Below are positions 6,770 to 15,997 of a stretch of DNA of 64,000 nt, in pieces. Position 1 is the first letter of the stretch, and every line of letters begins with the position of its first letter. Under the pieces are notes generated by a model. The model saw only the letters and a program-made list of their open reading frames with translations, was not told the origin of the DNA and ran no database searches. A program made the translations under genes and the position numbers. Origin of the DNA: Pseudochelatococcus lubricantis. GTDB taxonomy: Bacteria > Pseudomonadota > Alphaproteobacteria > Rhizobiales > Beijerinckiaceae. The DNA lies in the NCBI RefSeq assembly GCF_011762225.1, contig NZ_JAASQI010000005.1:298133-362132 (forward strand), read 5' to 3'.

Positions 6770-9049
6770 ATGGTGGAGGCTGTGTCTGCAGGTGTCGCCA
6801 GAATCGCCGGGTTGCTTCTGCTGCTGTTGCTGATGTTCTGCGGCCACGCCGTCGCGCAAGGCGGGACGCCGCCGGCCGCGCCGGCGCATGAGGCCGCCGG
6901 CCAGCCGGTGCAGGTGCGCGCGTTGCTTGACCTGCTGGCCGACCCTGCGGTGCAGGACTGGCTGCGGCAGGCCCGGGAAACGGCCGCGCCGGCGGCGCCG
7001 GCGGCGGTTGCCGAACCGCGGCAGAACCCGCCCGCCAGCATCAGCACGTCCGCCAGCCTTGCGGAGCGCATTGCCCGCTCCCGTGCGCACGTACGGGAGA
7101 TCGTGGCGGCGCTGCCGCATCTGCCGGCGCGGATGGCGGAGGCCGGCGACCGGCTGGCCGAGGCTGTCCACGGCAGCGACACCGAGCACGGCGGCGAACT
7201 TGCGTTGCTGGCGTTCGCCCTCGGCGCGGCCGGCGCGTTCGCCACGCGCAGACTGGGGAGCAACGCGACGCGCGCGTGGCAGCAAGCCCATCCCGATCCC
7301 CTGATCCGGCTTGGGCGGCTCGGCCTGCGGCTGCTGATCGCCGCCCTGCCCGCCCTGGCCTTCACGGCGGGCGTCCTGATCGCGCTCATGCTGTTCGAAT
7401 GGCCGCCGGTGCTGAAGACCGTCGTGATCGCCTATGCGCTCGCGGTCGTCGCCATTCTGCTCGCCTATCACGTGCTGCGGGTGCTGCTCATCAATCCGGC
7501 GCCGCAACCGCAGCCGGCGGCCGAGGCCGGTAGCGGCGAGGAAGCCGCCCTCGCCGCTCCGGCAATGGCCGGGCCGGTCAACGGCGAGCTGGCGAAGGCC
7601 GTGTTCTGGCATCGCCGGCTGGTGCTGTTCATCGGCTGGTTCGTGCTCGCCGCCGCCACCATCGAAACCCTGGACGTGCTGGAAGTGCCGCGTGTTTCAG
7701 TGCAGGCATGCGCCTATCTGCTCGGCCTTGTCCAGCTGGCGATCGGTCTGGAGGCCGTCTGGCGGCGTCCGGCGGGCGAGGTCAGGAAACAGCTTGGAAA
7801 GCGCACCGTCAACATCCTGCTGACCGTGCTGGGTGTCGTTTTGTGGTGGCTTTCGGCGGTGAGGTTCAGCGGGCTGTTCTGGCTGCTGACCTTCGCCGTC
7901 GTGCTGCCGGTCACGATCAAGGCCATAGACTGGCGCGTCAAGCGCCTGCTTCGCCCGGCGGGCGGCGTCCAGGCGGGGTATGCCGGCGTGCTCGAAGTCT
8001 GCCTCAATCGCGGCGCGCGGCTGGTGCTGGTGGTCGGCGCGGTCTACTGGATGTCCCAGGTGTGGCACATCGATCTCATCGCCCTCACCGACCAGACCAC
8101 GCCCCTGAAACGGCTGATGCGGGGCATCCTGAACGCCGTCATCACGCTCTTCCTTGCGGATTTCCTGTGGCAGCTGATCAAGGCGGCCATCGATGCGCGG
8201 TTGGCGCAGGCGGGGCCGCCGGGTGCGCATGGCGAGGATGCGCTGGTTGCCGCGGGCGAGACCGGCATCGGCCATGGCGACGATCCTGTGCGGCAGGCGC
8301 GCCTGCGCACGCTGCTGCCGATCTTCCGCAATATCCTGCTGGTAGTGATCGCGGTGATCGCCATTCTGATGGCGCTCTCCGGGCTCGGCATCGAGATCGG
8401 GCCGTTGATAGCGGGCGCGGGCGTCGTGGGCGTCGCCGTTGGCTTCGGCTCGCAAACGCTGGTCAAGGACGTGATCAGCGGCATCTTCTACCTGCTCGAC
8501 GATGCCTTCAGGGTCGGCGAATACATCCAGAGCGGCAGCTACAAGGGCACGGTCGAGTCCTTCTCGCTGCGCTCCGTCAAGCTGCGCCACCATCGCGGTC
8601 CCGTCTACACCGTGCCCTTCGGCCAGCTCGGCGCGGTGCAAAACATGAGCCGCGACTGGGTGATGGACAAGTTCACCATCAATGTCGCCTACGACACCGA
8701 TCTGGAAAAGGCGCGCAAGATCATCAAGAACATCGGCCAGCAGCTCGCGGAAGATCCGGAGCACGCGGCCAACATCCTGCAGCCGCTCAAGATGCAGGGT
8801 GTCGAGCAGTTCGGCGAATACGGCATTCAGATCAAATGCAAGATCATGACGCGGCCGGGCGAGCAGTTCATGATCCGCCGCATGGCGCTGCGACAGATCA
8901 AGCAGGCTTTCGACGAGGCCGGTATCCGCTTCGCGCTGCCGCAGGTGCACGTGGCCGGCAACGGCCCGGCCGGTAACGGCGATGCGGCCACGGCCGCTGC
9001 GGGGCAGATACGCGACAGCCTCGCCGCCGCGCGGGAACGCGAGGCTTGA
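6770..9049 (+). CDS. Large MscS-family mechanosensitive channel
   Basis: Tension-gated channel that relieves hypo-osmotic stress. The product of about 759 aa has a signal sequence, an Ala/Pro-rich periplasmic domain, roughly ten or eleven membrane helices and a C-terminal MscS core. The pore helix (GLGIEIGPLIAGAGVVGVAV), followed by GFGSQTLVKDVISG and then FYLLDDAFRVGEYI, is unmistakable. The size and extra helices resemble the YbiO/YnaI-like large members. The start at 6770 was chosen over 6722 because it begins the signal peptide and has AAGGGG upstream. The C-terminal tail is Ala/Gly-rich and low in complexity. Confidence 0.92.
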   Translation: MVEAVSAGVARIAGLLLLLLLMFCGHAVAQGGTPPAAPAHEAAGQPVQVRALLDLLADPAVQDWLRQARETAAPAAPAAVAEPRQNPPASISTSASLAERIARSRAHVREIVAALPHLPARMAEAGDRLAEAVHGSDTEHGGELALLAFALGAAGAFATRRLGSNATRAWQQAHPDPLIRLGRLGLRLLIAALPALAFTAGVLIALMLFEWPPVLKTVVIAYALAVVAILLAYHVLRVLLINPAPQPQPAAEAGSGEEAALAAPAMAGPVNGELAKAVFWHRRLVLFIGWFVLAAATIETLDVLEVPRVSVQACAYLLGLVQLAIGLEAVWRRPAGEVRKQLGKRTVNILLTVLGVVLWWLSAVRFSGLFWLLTFAVVLPVTIKAIDWRVKRLLRPAGGVQAGYAGVLEVCLNRGARLVLVVGAVYWMSQVWHIDLIALTDQTTPLKRLMRGILNAVITLFLADFLWQLIKAAIDARLAQAGPPGAHGEDALVAAGETGIGHGDDPVRQARLRTLLPIFRNILLVVIAVIAILMALSGLGIEIGPLIAGAGVVGVAVGFGSQTLVKDVISGIFYLLDDAFRVGEYIQSGSYKGTVESFSLRSVKLRHHRGPVYTVPFGQLGAVQNMSRDWVMDKFTINVAYDTDLEKARKIIKNIGQQLAEDPEHAANILQPLKMQGVEQFGEYGIQIKCKIMTRPGEQFMIRRMALRQIKQAFDEAGIRFALPQVHVAGNGPAGNGDAATAAAGQIRDSLAAAREREA

Positions 9050-9080
9050 CCCGCGCGCGGCATCCCGACGCGCGCCGGTT

Positions 9081-9482
9081 TCATTCGCTCCGGGATGCGC
9101 CGGCGTGGCAGACGGCTTCGATGTTGTAGCCGTCCGGGTCGAAAACGAAAGCTGCGTAGTAGCGCGCATGATACTGGGGTCTTAGCCCCGGCGCGCCGTT
9201 GTCCCTGCCGCCGGCCGCCAGCGCTGCTGCGTGGAAGGCATCCACGGCGTCGCTGCTGGCGGCGTTGAACGCCACATGGACGAGCGGCGGAACCGGCTTG
9301 CCCCGGGCAATCCAGAGATCCCCGCCGGGATCGCCGGACTTCCCCTCCCCGTCCGATACGCCGAAGCCCGCCGCTTCCGGCAGTTCGGTCATCAACCGGT
9401 AGCCGAGCGGATGCAGGACGGCTTCATAGAACCGTTTGCTGCGGGCGAAATCAGAAACGATGATACTGATATGGTCCAGCAC
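9081..9482 (-). CDS. VOC/glyoxalase-fold family protein
   Basis: A 133-aa single VOC domain. It begins MLDHISIIVSDFARSKRFYEAVLHPLGYR and ends FVFDPDGYNIEAVCH, the two ends of the paired beta-alpha-beta-beta-beta motifs. His4 and Glu near 123 are in the usual metal-ligand positions. The family includes glyoxalase I, dioxygenases and fosfomycin-type resistance proteins; nothing here singles out a substrate. It is transcribed toward mscS with a 31-bp gap and has no operon partner. Confidence 0.88.
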   Translation of the reverse strand: MLDHISIIVSDFARSKRFYEAVLHPLGYRLMTELPEAAGFGVSDGEGKSGDPGGDLWIARGKPVPPLVHVAFNAASSDAVDAFHAAALAAGGRDNGAPGLRPQYHARYYAAFVFDPDGYNIEAVCHAGASRSE

Positions 9483-9548
9483 AGGTATCGTCTCCGGCAG
9501 GGATGAGAACGGCGCACACTTACCCCATCCCGGCCGGAAACGCCACCG

Positions 9549-10784
9549 TCACACGGCCGCGCGCACGGCGAACTTTGTCCGGACGCCGGCGAAGACGGTC
9601 ATCGACGCCAGGCAGAGCACGACGCCGCTCAGCATGAAGACGGTACCGACGCCCGTCGCGTCGACGATCAGCCCGCCGACCGCCGCACCCGTGGTGATCG
9701 CCAGATTGATCGCGGCGACGAGAAGGCCGCCCGCCGTTTCCGCCTCGTCGGGCACCGCGCGGGCGATCCAGGCGGACCATCCGACGGGAATCGTGCCGAA
9801 GGCCAGGCCCCACAGCGCGATGATCGCCGCGTCCGTCTCGACATGGCCGCCGTACCCGACGAGCATGAACGCCAGCGCTCCGATGACGAGCGGCGTCGCG
9901 GCAAGCGTCAGGCGCATGGAGTGCTGCAGCAGCCACCCGCCGAGATAATTGCCGAGGAAGCTCGCGATGCCGAATGCGAACAGCATGATCGAGATGCCGG
10001 TCACGTCGGTATTGGTGACCGATTCGAGGAACGGCCTGACATAGGTGAACATCGCCATATGGCCGCCGAACACGAGCAGCGCGGCGACCAGCGCGATGGC
10101 GATGTGGCGGCGGGACAGCAGCTCGCCCAACGTTCCGAATCGCGAGAGGCTGCGCGAAGGCATCGCCGGCAGACTCGCGAACTGGACGATCACGGTGACG
10201 AGGCCGAGAACCGCCGCCACGAGGAACACGGACCGCCATCCCCACAGATCGCCGAAATAGCTGCCCAGCGGCGCGGCGAATATTGTGGCCGCGGAGACGC
10301 CGGACACGACCATCGCGAGCGCACGCGGCACATGGTGTTCCGGCACCAGCCGCATGACCGTGGCTGTCGACAGCGCCCAGAAACCGCCTAGCGCCACGCC
10401 GAGCAGGACGCGCCCTGCAAGCAGCAATGGCAGGTTGGGAGACAGCGCGACGACAAGGTTCGAAATAATCAGCAGGATCGAAAATCCCATGAGCACGATG
10501 CGCCGGTCCAGCCGGCGCGTCAGCACCGCGATCAGCAGGCTGCTGAGGACGGCGGTGACCGCCGTCGCCGTCACGGCCTGCCCGGCCATTCCCTCGGTGA
10601 TCCCGAGGTCCCTCGCCATCGGCGTCAGCACGCTCGCCGGGAGGAACTCGGCCCCCACGAGGCCGAATACGCCAAGGCCCATCGAGACCACAGCCGCCCA
10701 GGCGGGTTCGGACTGAAGCTCCGGCTCGGACTCGTACTCGGGCTCGGGTGTGCGACTGTCGTTCATTGCTGTAGCGTTGCCCAC
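9549..10784 (-). CDS. MFS efflux transporter (AraJ/YdhP/PbuE type)
   Basis: Proton-driven 12-helix exporter of the DHA1 drug/sugar efflux group. The 411-aa protein has an acidic, Pro/Glu-rich N-terminus, then MGLGVFGLVGAEFLPASVLTPMARDLG (helix 1), AVLTRRLDRRIVLMG (the loop 2-3 signature) and GRVLLGVALGGFWA (motif C region). This is the arrangement of AraJ/PbuE-like exporters. The divergent AraC regulator begins 125 bp away and probably controls it. The exported compound is unknown. Confidence 0.9.
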   Translation of the reverse strand: MGNATAMNDSRTPEPEYESEPELQSEPAWAAVVSMGLGVFGLVGAEFLPASVLTPMARDLGITEGMAGQAVTATAVTAVLSSLLIAVLTRRLDRRIVLMGFSILLIISNLVVALSPNLPLLLAGRVLLGVALGGFWALSTATVMRLVPEHHVPRALAMVVSGVSAATIFAAPLGSYFGDLWGWRSVFLVAAVLGLVTVIVQFASLPAMPSRSLSRFGTLGELLSRRHIAIALVAALLVFGGHMAMFTYVRPFLESVTNTDVTGISIMLFAFGIASFLGNYLGGWLLQHSMRLTLAATPLVIGALAFMLVGYGGHVETDAAIIALWGLAFGTIPVGWSAWIARAVPDEAETAGGLLVAAINLAITTGAAVGGLIVDATGVGTVFMLSGVVLCLASMTVFAGVRTKFAVRAAV

Positions 10785-10908
10785 ATTCGGGCTCCCTTGC
10801 TTGAGGAGTGAATGGGGAGCATGTGGGTGGCGCTTCCGGACGATCTATGCCATTTTCGCCGAACTATGTAACCGATACTCCGGAAGTCGCGAGGAGGAGC
10901 CCCACCCC

Positions 10909-11874
10909 ATGGATCTTGTGAGCGAGCTGCTGTCGGGCATGCGCCTTCGCGGCGCGAGCTACAGCAAGCTGCGGCTGGCGCCGCCCTTCGGCATCGGCTT
11001 CGCACCCACGGACGACGCGCATTTCCACTTCGTCGCGACCGGTACGCTCCGCTTGCGCCCGGCGGACGGCGAGATGACCGGTCTGAGCTGCGGCGACGCC
11101 GTGCTGCTGCCGCGCGGCGATGCACACGCCCTCGTTTCGGCGCCGGGCGCGAGGGTTCGCCCCTTCGACAGCTACGAGACCGTTCCCCTCTGCAGCAACA
11201 TCTGCATGATCGACGATCTCGCGCAAAAGGCGTGCGAGAACGGCGAGACGCTGATCTTCTCCGGCCGGATGCAGTTTGAGCTGGATACGCTGCATCCGCT
11301 GGTCAGCCTGATGCCGCAGGTTCTGTCGGTGCGTGCGCTGACGGGCCGCCAGCCGGAACTCCACCCCCTGCTCGCGGCGATGGAGCGGGAGATGGCGGCC
11401 GAGCGCGCCGGCGCTGCGGGCATTCTGGCGCGGCTCGCGGATGTGGTGGCGGCGAGCATCGTCCGCGGCTGGGTCGAGGGCGGTTGCGGCGATGCCACGG
11501 GCTGGGTCGAGGCGCTGCGCGATCCGCGCCTCGGCCGCGTGATCGCGGCGCTGCACCGCAAGCCCGGCCATGACTGGACGATCGAGGAAATGGCTGCGGA
11601 GATGGGCAGTTCGCGCTCGGTGTTCGCGGAGCGGTTCGTCGCCGTCACCGGGACCACGCCGTCCCGCTACCTGCTCGCGCTGCGGATGCGCCTCGCCGCC
11701 CGGTGGATCGGTAATGACGGCCTGTCGATCGATGGCGCCGCGCGGCGTCTCGGCTACGGCTCGCGCGCCGCATTCAGCCGTGCCTACAAACGGGCGACCG
11801 GCACCTCGCCCGGGCAGTTGCGGCGCGCCGGCGACCCGGCGCTCGAAGAGGAACGATCCGCCGTCCCGTCCTGA
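10909..11874 (+). CDS. AraC-family regulator with cupin-type sensor domain
   Basis: Transcription factor of 321 aa. The N-terminal half is a cupin-like ligand domain of the Cupin_6 kind (HFHFVATGTLRLRP, then DAVLLPRGDAHAL). The C-terminal 100 residues hold the two AraC helix-turn-helices (TIEEMAAEMGSSRSVFAERFVAVTG and IDGAARRLGYGSRAAFSRAYKRATG). The start at 10909 is backed by GAGGAGGAG; the frame is open to 10750 but that part overlaps the MFS promoter. Divergence from the MFS gene makes it the likely regulator of that pump. Confidence 0.92.
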   Translation: MDLVSELLSGMRLRGASYSKLRLAPPFGIGFAPTDDAHFHFVATGTLRLRPADGEMTGLSCGDAVLLPRGDAHALVSAPGARVRPFDSYETVPLCSNICMIDDLAQKACENGETLIFSGRMQFELDTLHPLVSLMPQVLSVRALTGRQPELHPLLAAMEREMAAERAGAAGILARLADVVAASIVRGWVEGGCGDATGWVEALRDPRLGRVIAALHRKPGHDWTIEEMAAEMGSSRSVFAERFVAVTGTTPSRYLLALRMRLAARWIGNDGLSIDGAARRLGYGSRAAFSRAYKRATGTSPGQLRRAGDPALEEERSAVPS

Positions 11875-11913
11875 GGCCGCCATGCCGGCGCATCGCCGCC
11901 GGGCGGGAACGCC

Positions 11914-12792
11914 TCATGCCGCTTCCTGCCGCGCGATCTCAAGCCACGCCCGCGAGCTGTGGGAGAGATAGGCGCCGTGCCGCCAGATCAGGGCCATGTG
12001 CCAGTCCGTCAGCGGGTCCTGCAGCGGCACCGCCTTGACCTGCGCATGGGGGCGCTGGCCGGCGATCATGCGCGGCAGGAAGGCGATGCCGAGACCGGCA
12101 GCGACGAGGCCGACGATGAAGTCTATCTGGCTGCTGCGCGCCGCGATGGTGGGCGCGATGTCGTTGCGCTTGAAGAAGTCCATGATGATGCGGTTCAGGC
12201 CGAAACCGCTTTCGAACAGGATGAACGACTGCCGACGCAGGATGTCGACATCGATCGCAGGCGACTGCGCGAGTTCGTGGTTCGCGGGGACAAGGGCCAT
12301 CAGCGGCTCGATCCGCACGCTCTGCCATTCGAAATCGTCGGAAACAGGCAACAGGGATGCCGCCAGATCGATCTCGCCCGAGAGCAGGATTTCCTCAAGC
12401 CTGTCGCTGCCTTGCTCGACAAGCCTGATGTCGATCCCCGGATAGAGCTGGCGATAGCGGGCGAAAAGCGGCGCGAACAGGATGCTGCTGCCGATGCGCG
12501 GCAGGCCGAGCCGCAGGGTGCCGCTGTTCAGCCCGCGCAGTTCGCCGATCTCGGCGAACATGTCGTCCCGCTCCGCCAGAATGCGCTGGGCGCGGCGATA
12601 GACGATCTCGCCCGTCTCCGTCAGCACGCTGCGATGGCCGACGCGGTCGAAGAGCGGCGCGCCGACTTCGTCCTCCAGCCGCCGCACGGCCTTGCTGACC
12701 GTCGACTGCGTGGAAAAGACCGTCTTTGCCGCCCGGGAAAAGCCACCTTGCCGGACGACCTCGACGAATGCATGCAGGACACGCAGTTCCAT
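11914..12792 (-). CDS. LysR-family regulator, probably of cidAB (CidR-like)
   Basis: A 292-aa LTTR. The winged helix at the N-terminus (ELRVLHAFVEVVRQGGFSRAAK, then TQSTVSKAVRRLEDEVGAPLFDR) is followed by a two-lobe effector domain. It is divergent from cidA/cidB with about 140 bp between, the arrangement of CidR in other bacteria. A dyad of LTTR form lies in that gap. In known CidR systems the effector is linked to acetate or pyruvate overflow; that link is an inference for this organism. The AraC gene converges on its 3' end. Confidence 0.88.
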   Translation of the reverse strand: MELRVLHAFVEVVRQGGFSRAAKTVFSTQSTVSKAVRRLEDEVGAPLFDRVGHRSVLTETGEIVYRRAQRILAERDDMFAEIGELRGLNSGTLRLGLPRIGSSILFAPLFARYRQLYPGIDIRLVEQGSDRLEEILLSGEIDLAASLLPVSDDFEWQSVRIEPLMALVPANHELAQSPAIDVDILRRQSFILFESGFGLNRIIMDFFKRNDIAPTIAARSSQIDFIVGLVAAGLGIAFLPRMIAGQRPHAQVKAVPLQDPLTDWHMALIWRHGAYLSHSSRAWLEIARQEAA

Positions 12793-12813
12793 GGTGCGCT
12801 TTCAGCTCTCTTC

Positions 12814-12828
12814 ATTCCGGATTGGAAT
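12814..12828. promoter_or_regulatory. LysR-type operator candidate upstream of cidAB
   Basis: ATTCC-N5-GGAAT, a perfect 15-bp dyad fitting the T-N11-A LTTR box, lies 22 bp before the LysR start codon and about 105 bp before cidA. The position suits autoregulation plus activation of cidAB. No binding data. Confidence 0.55.
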
Positions 12829-12932
12829 TTCCAGAAGTCCTTTAATTCATTTGAAGAATGATTTGCCGTCACCTACCTTCTGTCAAGCAGCCGTTTCATT
12901 CCGTTTCGCATTTCCCCGGTCGAGTGTCCATT

Positions 12933-13370
12933 ATGTCCGCCTTCAACGCCGCCGCCAGCAACGCCATGTCCTTCGTGCGCCGCGGCCTGCCTGAAAACAG
13001 GTGGGCGCAGGCGGCCGTTCTCGTTGCCTTCTGGCTGGCGGGGGAAGGCGCCGTCCGCCTGCTGCCGATACCGCTGCCGGGCAGTCTTCTCGGTCTCACG
13101 GCGCTGCTCGTGCTGCTGTCGACCGGCTGGCTGCGGCTGTCGCGCGTGCAGCGCGGGGCGGAGTGCTTCCTGTCGGACATGCTTCTGTTCTTCGTGCCGG
13201 CCGTGCTCGCCATCATGGATCACCGCGAGTTCCTGAGCCTGCTCGGCGTGAAGGTGCTTGTCGTCATCCTCGCCAGCACCGTGACCGTGATGATCGTGAC
13301 CGCGCTGACCGTGGACCTGTCCTACCGCTGGATTTCCCGCCATGAACATCGCGACGCAGTTGTGGAGTGA
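12933..13370 (+). CDS. cidA: CidA/LrgA family membrane protein
   Basis: Small membrane protein of 145 aa with four predicted helices and the family run AEGAVRLLPIPLPGSLLG-like segment near residue 45 (here GEGAVRLLPIPLPGSLLG). CidA/LrgA proteins were first described as holin-like. With the B subunit some are now known to move pyruvate or related acids. The start at 12933 fits homologue length; the frame is open from 12858. The gene overlaps cidB by 29 bp, showing tight translational coupling. The LysR regulator is divergent. Confidence 0.88.
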   Translation: MSAFNAAASNAMSFVRRGLPENRWAQAAVLVAFWLAGEGAVRLLPIPLPGSLLGLTALLVLLSTGWLRLSRVQRGAECFLSDMLLFFVPAVLAIMDHREFLSLLGVKVLVVILASTVTVMIVTALTVDLSYRWISRHEHRDAVVE

Positions 13371-14055
13371 TCCCCTCGCCCGGGCGGCGTTCTGGTCTGT
13401 GACGACCATCGTCTTCTACCTGTTCACGAAAGCACTCTATCGCCGCTGGCCACGCTGGTGGCTGCTGCCGATGGGCTCCACGCCGGCGCTGCTCGTCGTC
13501 GCCATGCTTCTGCTCGACGCCAGCTATGCCGACTACATTCGCGGCACGCACTGGCTCATGGCTCTGCTCGGCCCGACGGTCGTCGCTTTCGCGGTGCCGA
13601 TCTACCAGCGTCGGGCGCTGATCAGGCGTCACTGGCCCGTGCTGGCGCTCGGCATGGTCGTGGGCAGCATGACGGCGCTGGCGTCGTCGTGGGCCATCGC
13701 CACGGTGTTGGGGCTTGACGGCACCCTGCGGCTCAGCCTGCTGCCGCGCTCCATCAGCACGCCATTCGCCATGACGGTGTCGAGCGAGATCGGCGGCATC
13801 CCGGACCTGACGGCGGTGTTCGTCGTCGCGACCGGCGTGGCGGGGGCAGCCATCGGCGGCGTCCTGCTGTCATGGCTGCCGCTGCGGTCGAGCATCGCGC
13901 GCGGCTCGCTGTTCGGCATGGGTGCGCACGGCGCGGGAACAGCGAGGGCCTACGAGGTCGGCGCGGAGGAAGGCGCCGTCGCCGGCCTCATCATGGTGCT
14001 GGTGGGCCTGCTCAACGTCCTCATCGCGCCGGTTCTCGTCCATGCGTTCCAGTGA
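13342..14055 (+). CDS. cidB: CidB/LrgB family membrane protein
   Basis: A 237-aa membrane partner of CidA. The family signature LLPRSISTPFAMTVSSEIGGIPDLTAVFVVATG is split by helix breaks around residues 133-165, and GSLFGMGAHGAGTARAYEVG near 190 is the second conserved block. Six to seven helices are predicted. It starts inside cidA and ends at a strong terminator. The convergent neighbour is D-lactate dehydrogenase, which suggests that this pair belongs to a pyruvate/lactate overflow circuit; that is inference. Confidence 0.9.
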   Translation: MNIATQLWSDPLARAAFWSVTTIVFYLFTKALYRRWPRWWLLPMGSTPALLVVAMLLLDASYADYIRGTHWLMALLGPTVVAFAVPIYQRRALIRRHWPVLALGMVVGSMTALASSWAIATVLGLDGTLRLSLLPRSISTPFAMTVSSEIGGIPDLTAVFVVATGVAGAAIGGVLLSWLPLRSSIARGSLFGMGAHGAGTARAYEVGAEEGAVAGLIMVLVGLLNVLIAPVLVHAFQ

Positions 14056-14057
14056 TC

Positions 14058-14084
14058 GGGAGGCCGACGCGGCCTCCCTTTCTT
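14058..14084 (+). terminator. Rho-independent terminator after cidB
   Basis: Stem GGGAGGCC, loop GACGC, stem GGCCTCCC (14058-14078), then TTTCTT. Being GC-rich and nearly symmetrical it ends the cidAB transcript just before the convergent dld 3' end. Confidence 0.85.
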
Positions 14085-14097
14085 CCGGCGCCTGGCG

Positions 14098-15825
14098 TCA
14101 GCGCCCTGCTTCCGCCGTCTGCGCGTCCTCGGCCCAGCAGAAGAACTTCGAAGTGTGGCCGATGCCGGGGTTGAAGACGTTGCAGGGGTCGAGGCCGCGG
14201 TAGAACGCCTTCAGCGCCGGCTTCGCGTGATAGAGATGCCCGACGTTGTGCTCCGCCGGGTATTCTGCGCCGCGCCCGTCGAGCAGCTTCCACATCCCGT
14301 GCTCGATCTGCAGCGGATCGTGCCCCTTCCGGACGATGTAGTCCTGATGGAAGACGTGGCAGAAGAAGTGCCCGTAATAGAGTTTGCTGACGAGCTTGTC
14401 CTCGATGTCCGCGGGAAGTTGTTCGAACCAGTCCTGGTCGTTGCGCCGCAGGGCGATGTCGAGTGCGACGATATCCTCGACCGTGCTCCTGTGCGTTTCG
14501 CGATAGCGGATCGCGGCGCTCGCCACGGCGAAGCGGTGCAGGAACGCCTTGCGGCCCTCATTGTCGTCGCACTCGAAGAAGTCGCCGTCGTTCGTGGCGA
14601 AGAAGGTTTTCAGAAAGTCCCGCGTCCCGTCGGCAGTGTCCAGCGAGACCCGGAGCAGCAGGTGGTGTTCGTAGCGGTCGCGGAATTCCTTCATCCGCGC
14701 CGGCAGATGGCCGGGCAGCAGCGACACCGCCGCCTGCAGGACCTTGTCGGTGAAGCCGCGCAGGCCGATGCCCTCGAAGAAGGCGTCCATCCGGCTTTTC
14801 AGCGCGAAGGCGCGTGGCATGTATTCCGTCCCCAACCGGTCGATGATCAGGAAGATGTCCTTGCCGTAGGTCTCGCCGATGTCGAAGGCGTCGCGGTGGA
14901 TGTACTCGCCGGAGACCGGCAGCGTCGAGAAGGCCGTCAGCATGTGGCGGCGCACGCCGGTGAGGCTGCGTGTGTCGTTGGCGCCGATGTAGAAGACCCG
15001 GCTCTTCTCCATCGGAAACGTATCGAGCCGCACGGCGAACAGCGCGAGCTTCCCGGCCGAGCCGGAAGCCTCGAAAAGCCGGCCGGGATCGGCATTGAAG
15101 CGCGCCGGCGTGTCGGCATCGACCTGCCGCACGTGATCGCCGTAACCGTGGTCGGATGCGGCGAGACCGTCGTCGTGAACGATATCCTCCGGGCGGTAAT
15201 CGCCCTTCTCCAGCCGTTCGAGGATTTCCTCCGGCGCGTCGCCGAGCGCCACGCCGAGATGGTTGACGAGGCCGAGCGCGCCGCTCTCGTCCACCCGCGC
15301 ATAGAGCGCGAGTTGCGTGAAGGCGGGGCCGCGCCGCACCAGCGCGCCGCCCGAATTGTTGCACACGCCGCCCAGAACCGACGCACCGATGCACGACGAG
15401 CCAATGACAGAATGCGGCTCGCGTCCCAGCGGCTTCAGTGTCTTTTCCAGGTTGTCGAGGGTCGCGCCAGGCAGGCAGATGACCTGCCGCCCCTCGTCGA
15501 TCACCTGAATCCCGGTAAGCCGCTGGGTGCTGATCAGCACGATCTCGCGGTCATAGGTGTTGCCGTCCGGCGTGGAGCCGCCGGTCAGGCCCGTATTGGC
15601 TGCCTGCATGAGGACGATCTTGCCGGCCGCGACCGCCGCCTGCAGGACGCGCCACTGCTCGACGAGCGTGCCGGGTCGCACCACCGCGAGGACATCGCCC
15701 TCGCCGAAGCGGTAGCCCTTGCGGAAGCGCCGCGTCTGCCGCGCGCCGGTGAGGACGTTGCTGCTGCCGACGATGCTCCCGAACTTTTCCAGAAGCGCCT
15801 GGTTGCTGACGGCGGATGTGCTCAT
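14098..15825 (-). CDS. dld: Quinone-dependent D-lactate dehydrogenase (Dld)
   Basis: Peripheral membrane flavoprotein that oxidises D-lactate to pyruvate and passes electrons to quinone. The product is 575 aa, close to E. coli Dld. The FAD-binding-4 part includes VLMQAANTGLTGGSTP near residue 80 and GASVLGGVCNNSGGALVRRG near 140. The C-terminal membrane-binding and substrate domain ends NPGIGHTSK. The start at 15825 has AGGACAAGG upstream; the open frame to 15933 lacks homology in outline. It converges on cidB and is followed upstream by the GntR gene. Confidence 0.95.
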   Translation of the reverse strand: MSTSAVSNQALLEKFGSIVGSSNVLTGARQTRRFRKGYRFGEGDVLAVVRPGTLVEQWRVLQAAVAAGKIVLMQAANTGLTGGSTPDGNTYDREIVLISTQRLTGIQVIDEGRQVICLPGATLDNLEKTLKPLGREPHSVIGSSCIGASVLGGVCNNSGGALVRRGPAFTQLALYARVDESGALGLVNHLGVALGDAPEEILERLEKGDYRPEDIVHDDGLAASDHGYGDHVRQVDADTPARFNADPGRLFEASGSAGKLALFAVRLDTFPMEKSRVFYIGANDTRSLTGVRRHMLTAFSTLPVSGEYIHRDAFDIGETYGKDIFLIIDRLGTEYMPRAFALKSRMDAFFEGIGLRGFTDKVLQAAVSLLPGHLPARMKEFRDRYEHHLLLRVSLDTADGTRDFLKTFFATNDGDFFECDDNEGRKAFLHRFAVASAAIRYRETHRSTVEDIVALDIALRRNDQDWFEQLPADIEDKLVSKLYYGHFFCHVFHQDYIVRKGHDPLQIEHGMWKLLDGRGAEYPAEHNVGHLYHAKPALKAFYRGLDPCNVFNPGIGHTSKFFCWAEDAQTAEAGR

Positions 15826-15997
15826 GAGACCTTGTCCTGTATCGCCCTTCCGGCACGCGAGGCGCCGGCGCGGCTCAGGCCCGGCGTCCGGCAACGTTTC
15901 ATCTTTCTGGCACAGCCCGGCCGGCTTGGCCACACGCCCGCGGCAACATTGGAGCGTTTTCAGGCAAGGCCGGGAACCGTGCCTGGATCCGCTCCCG

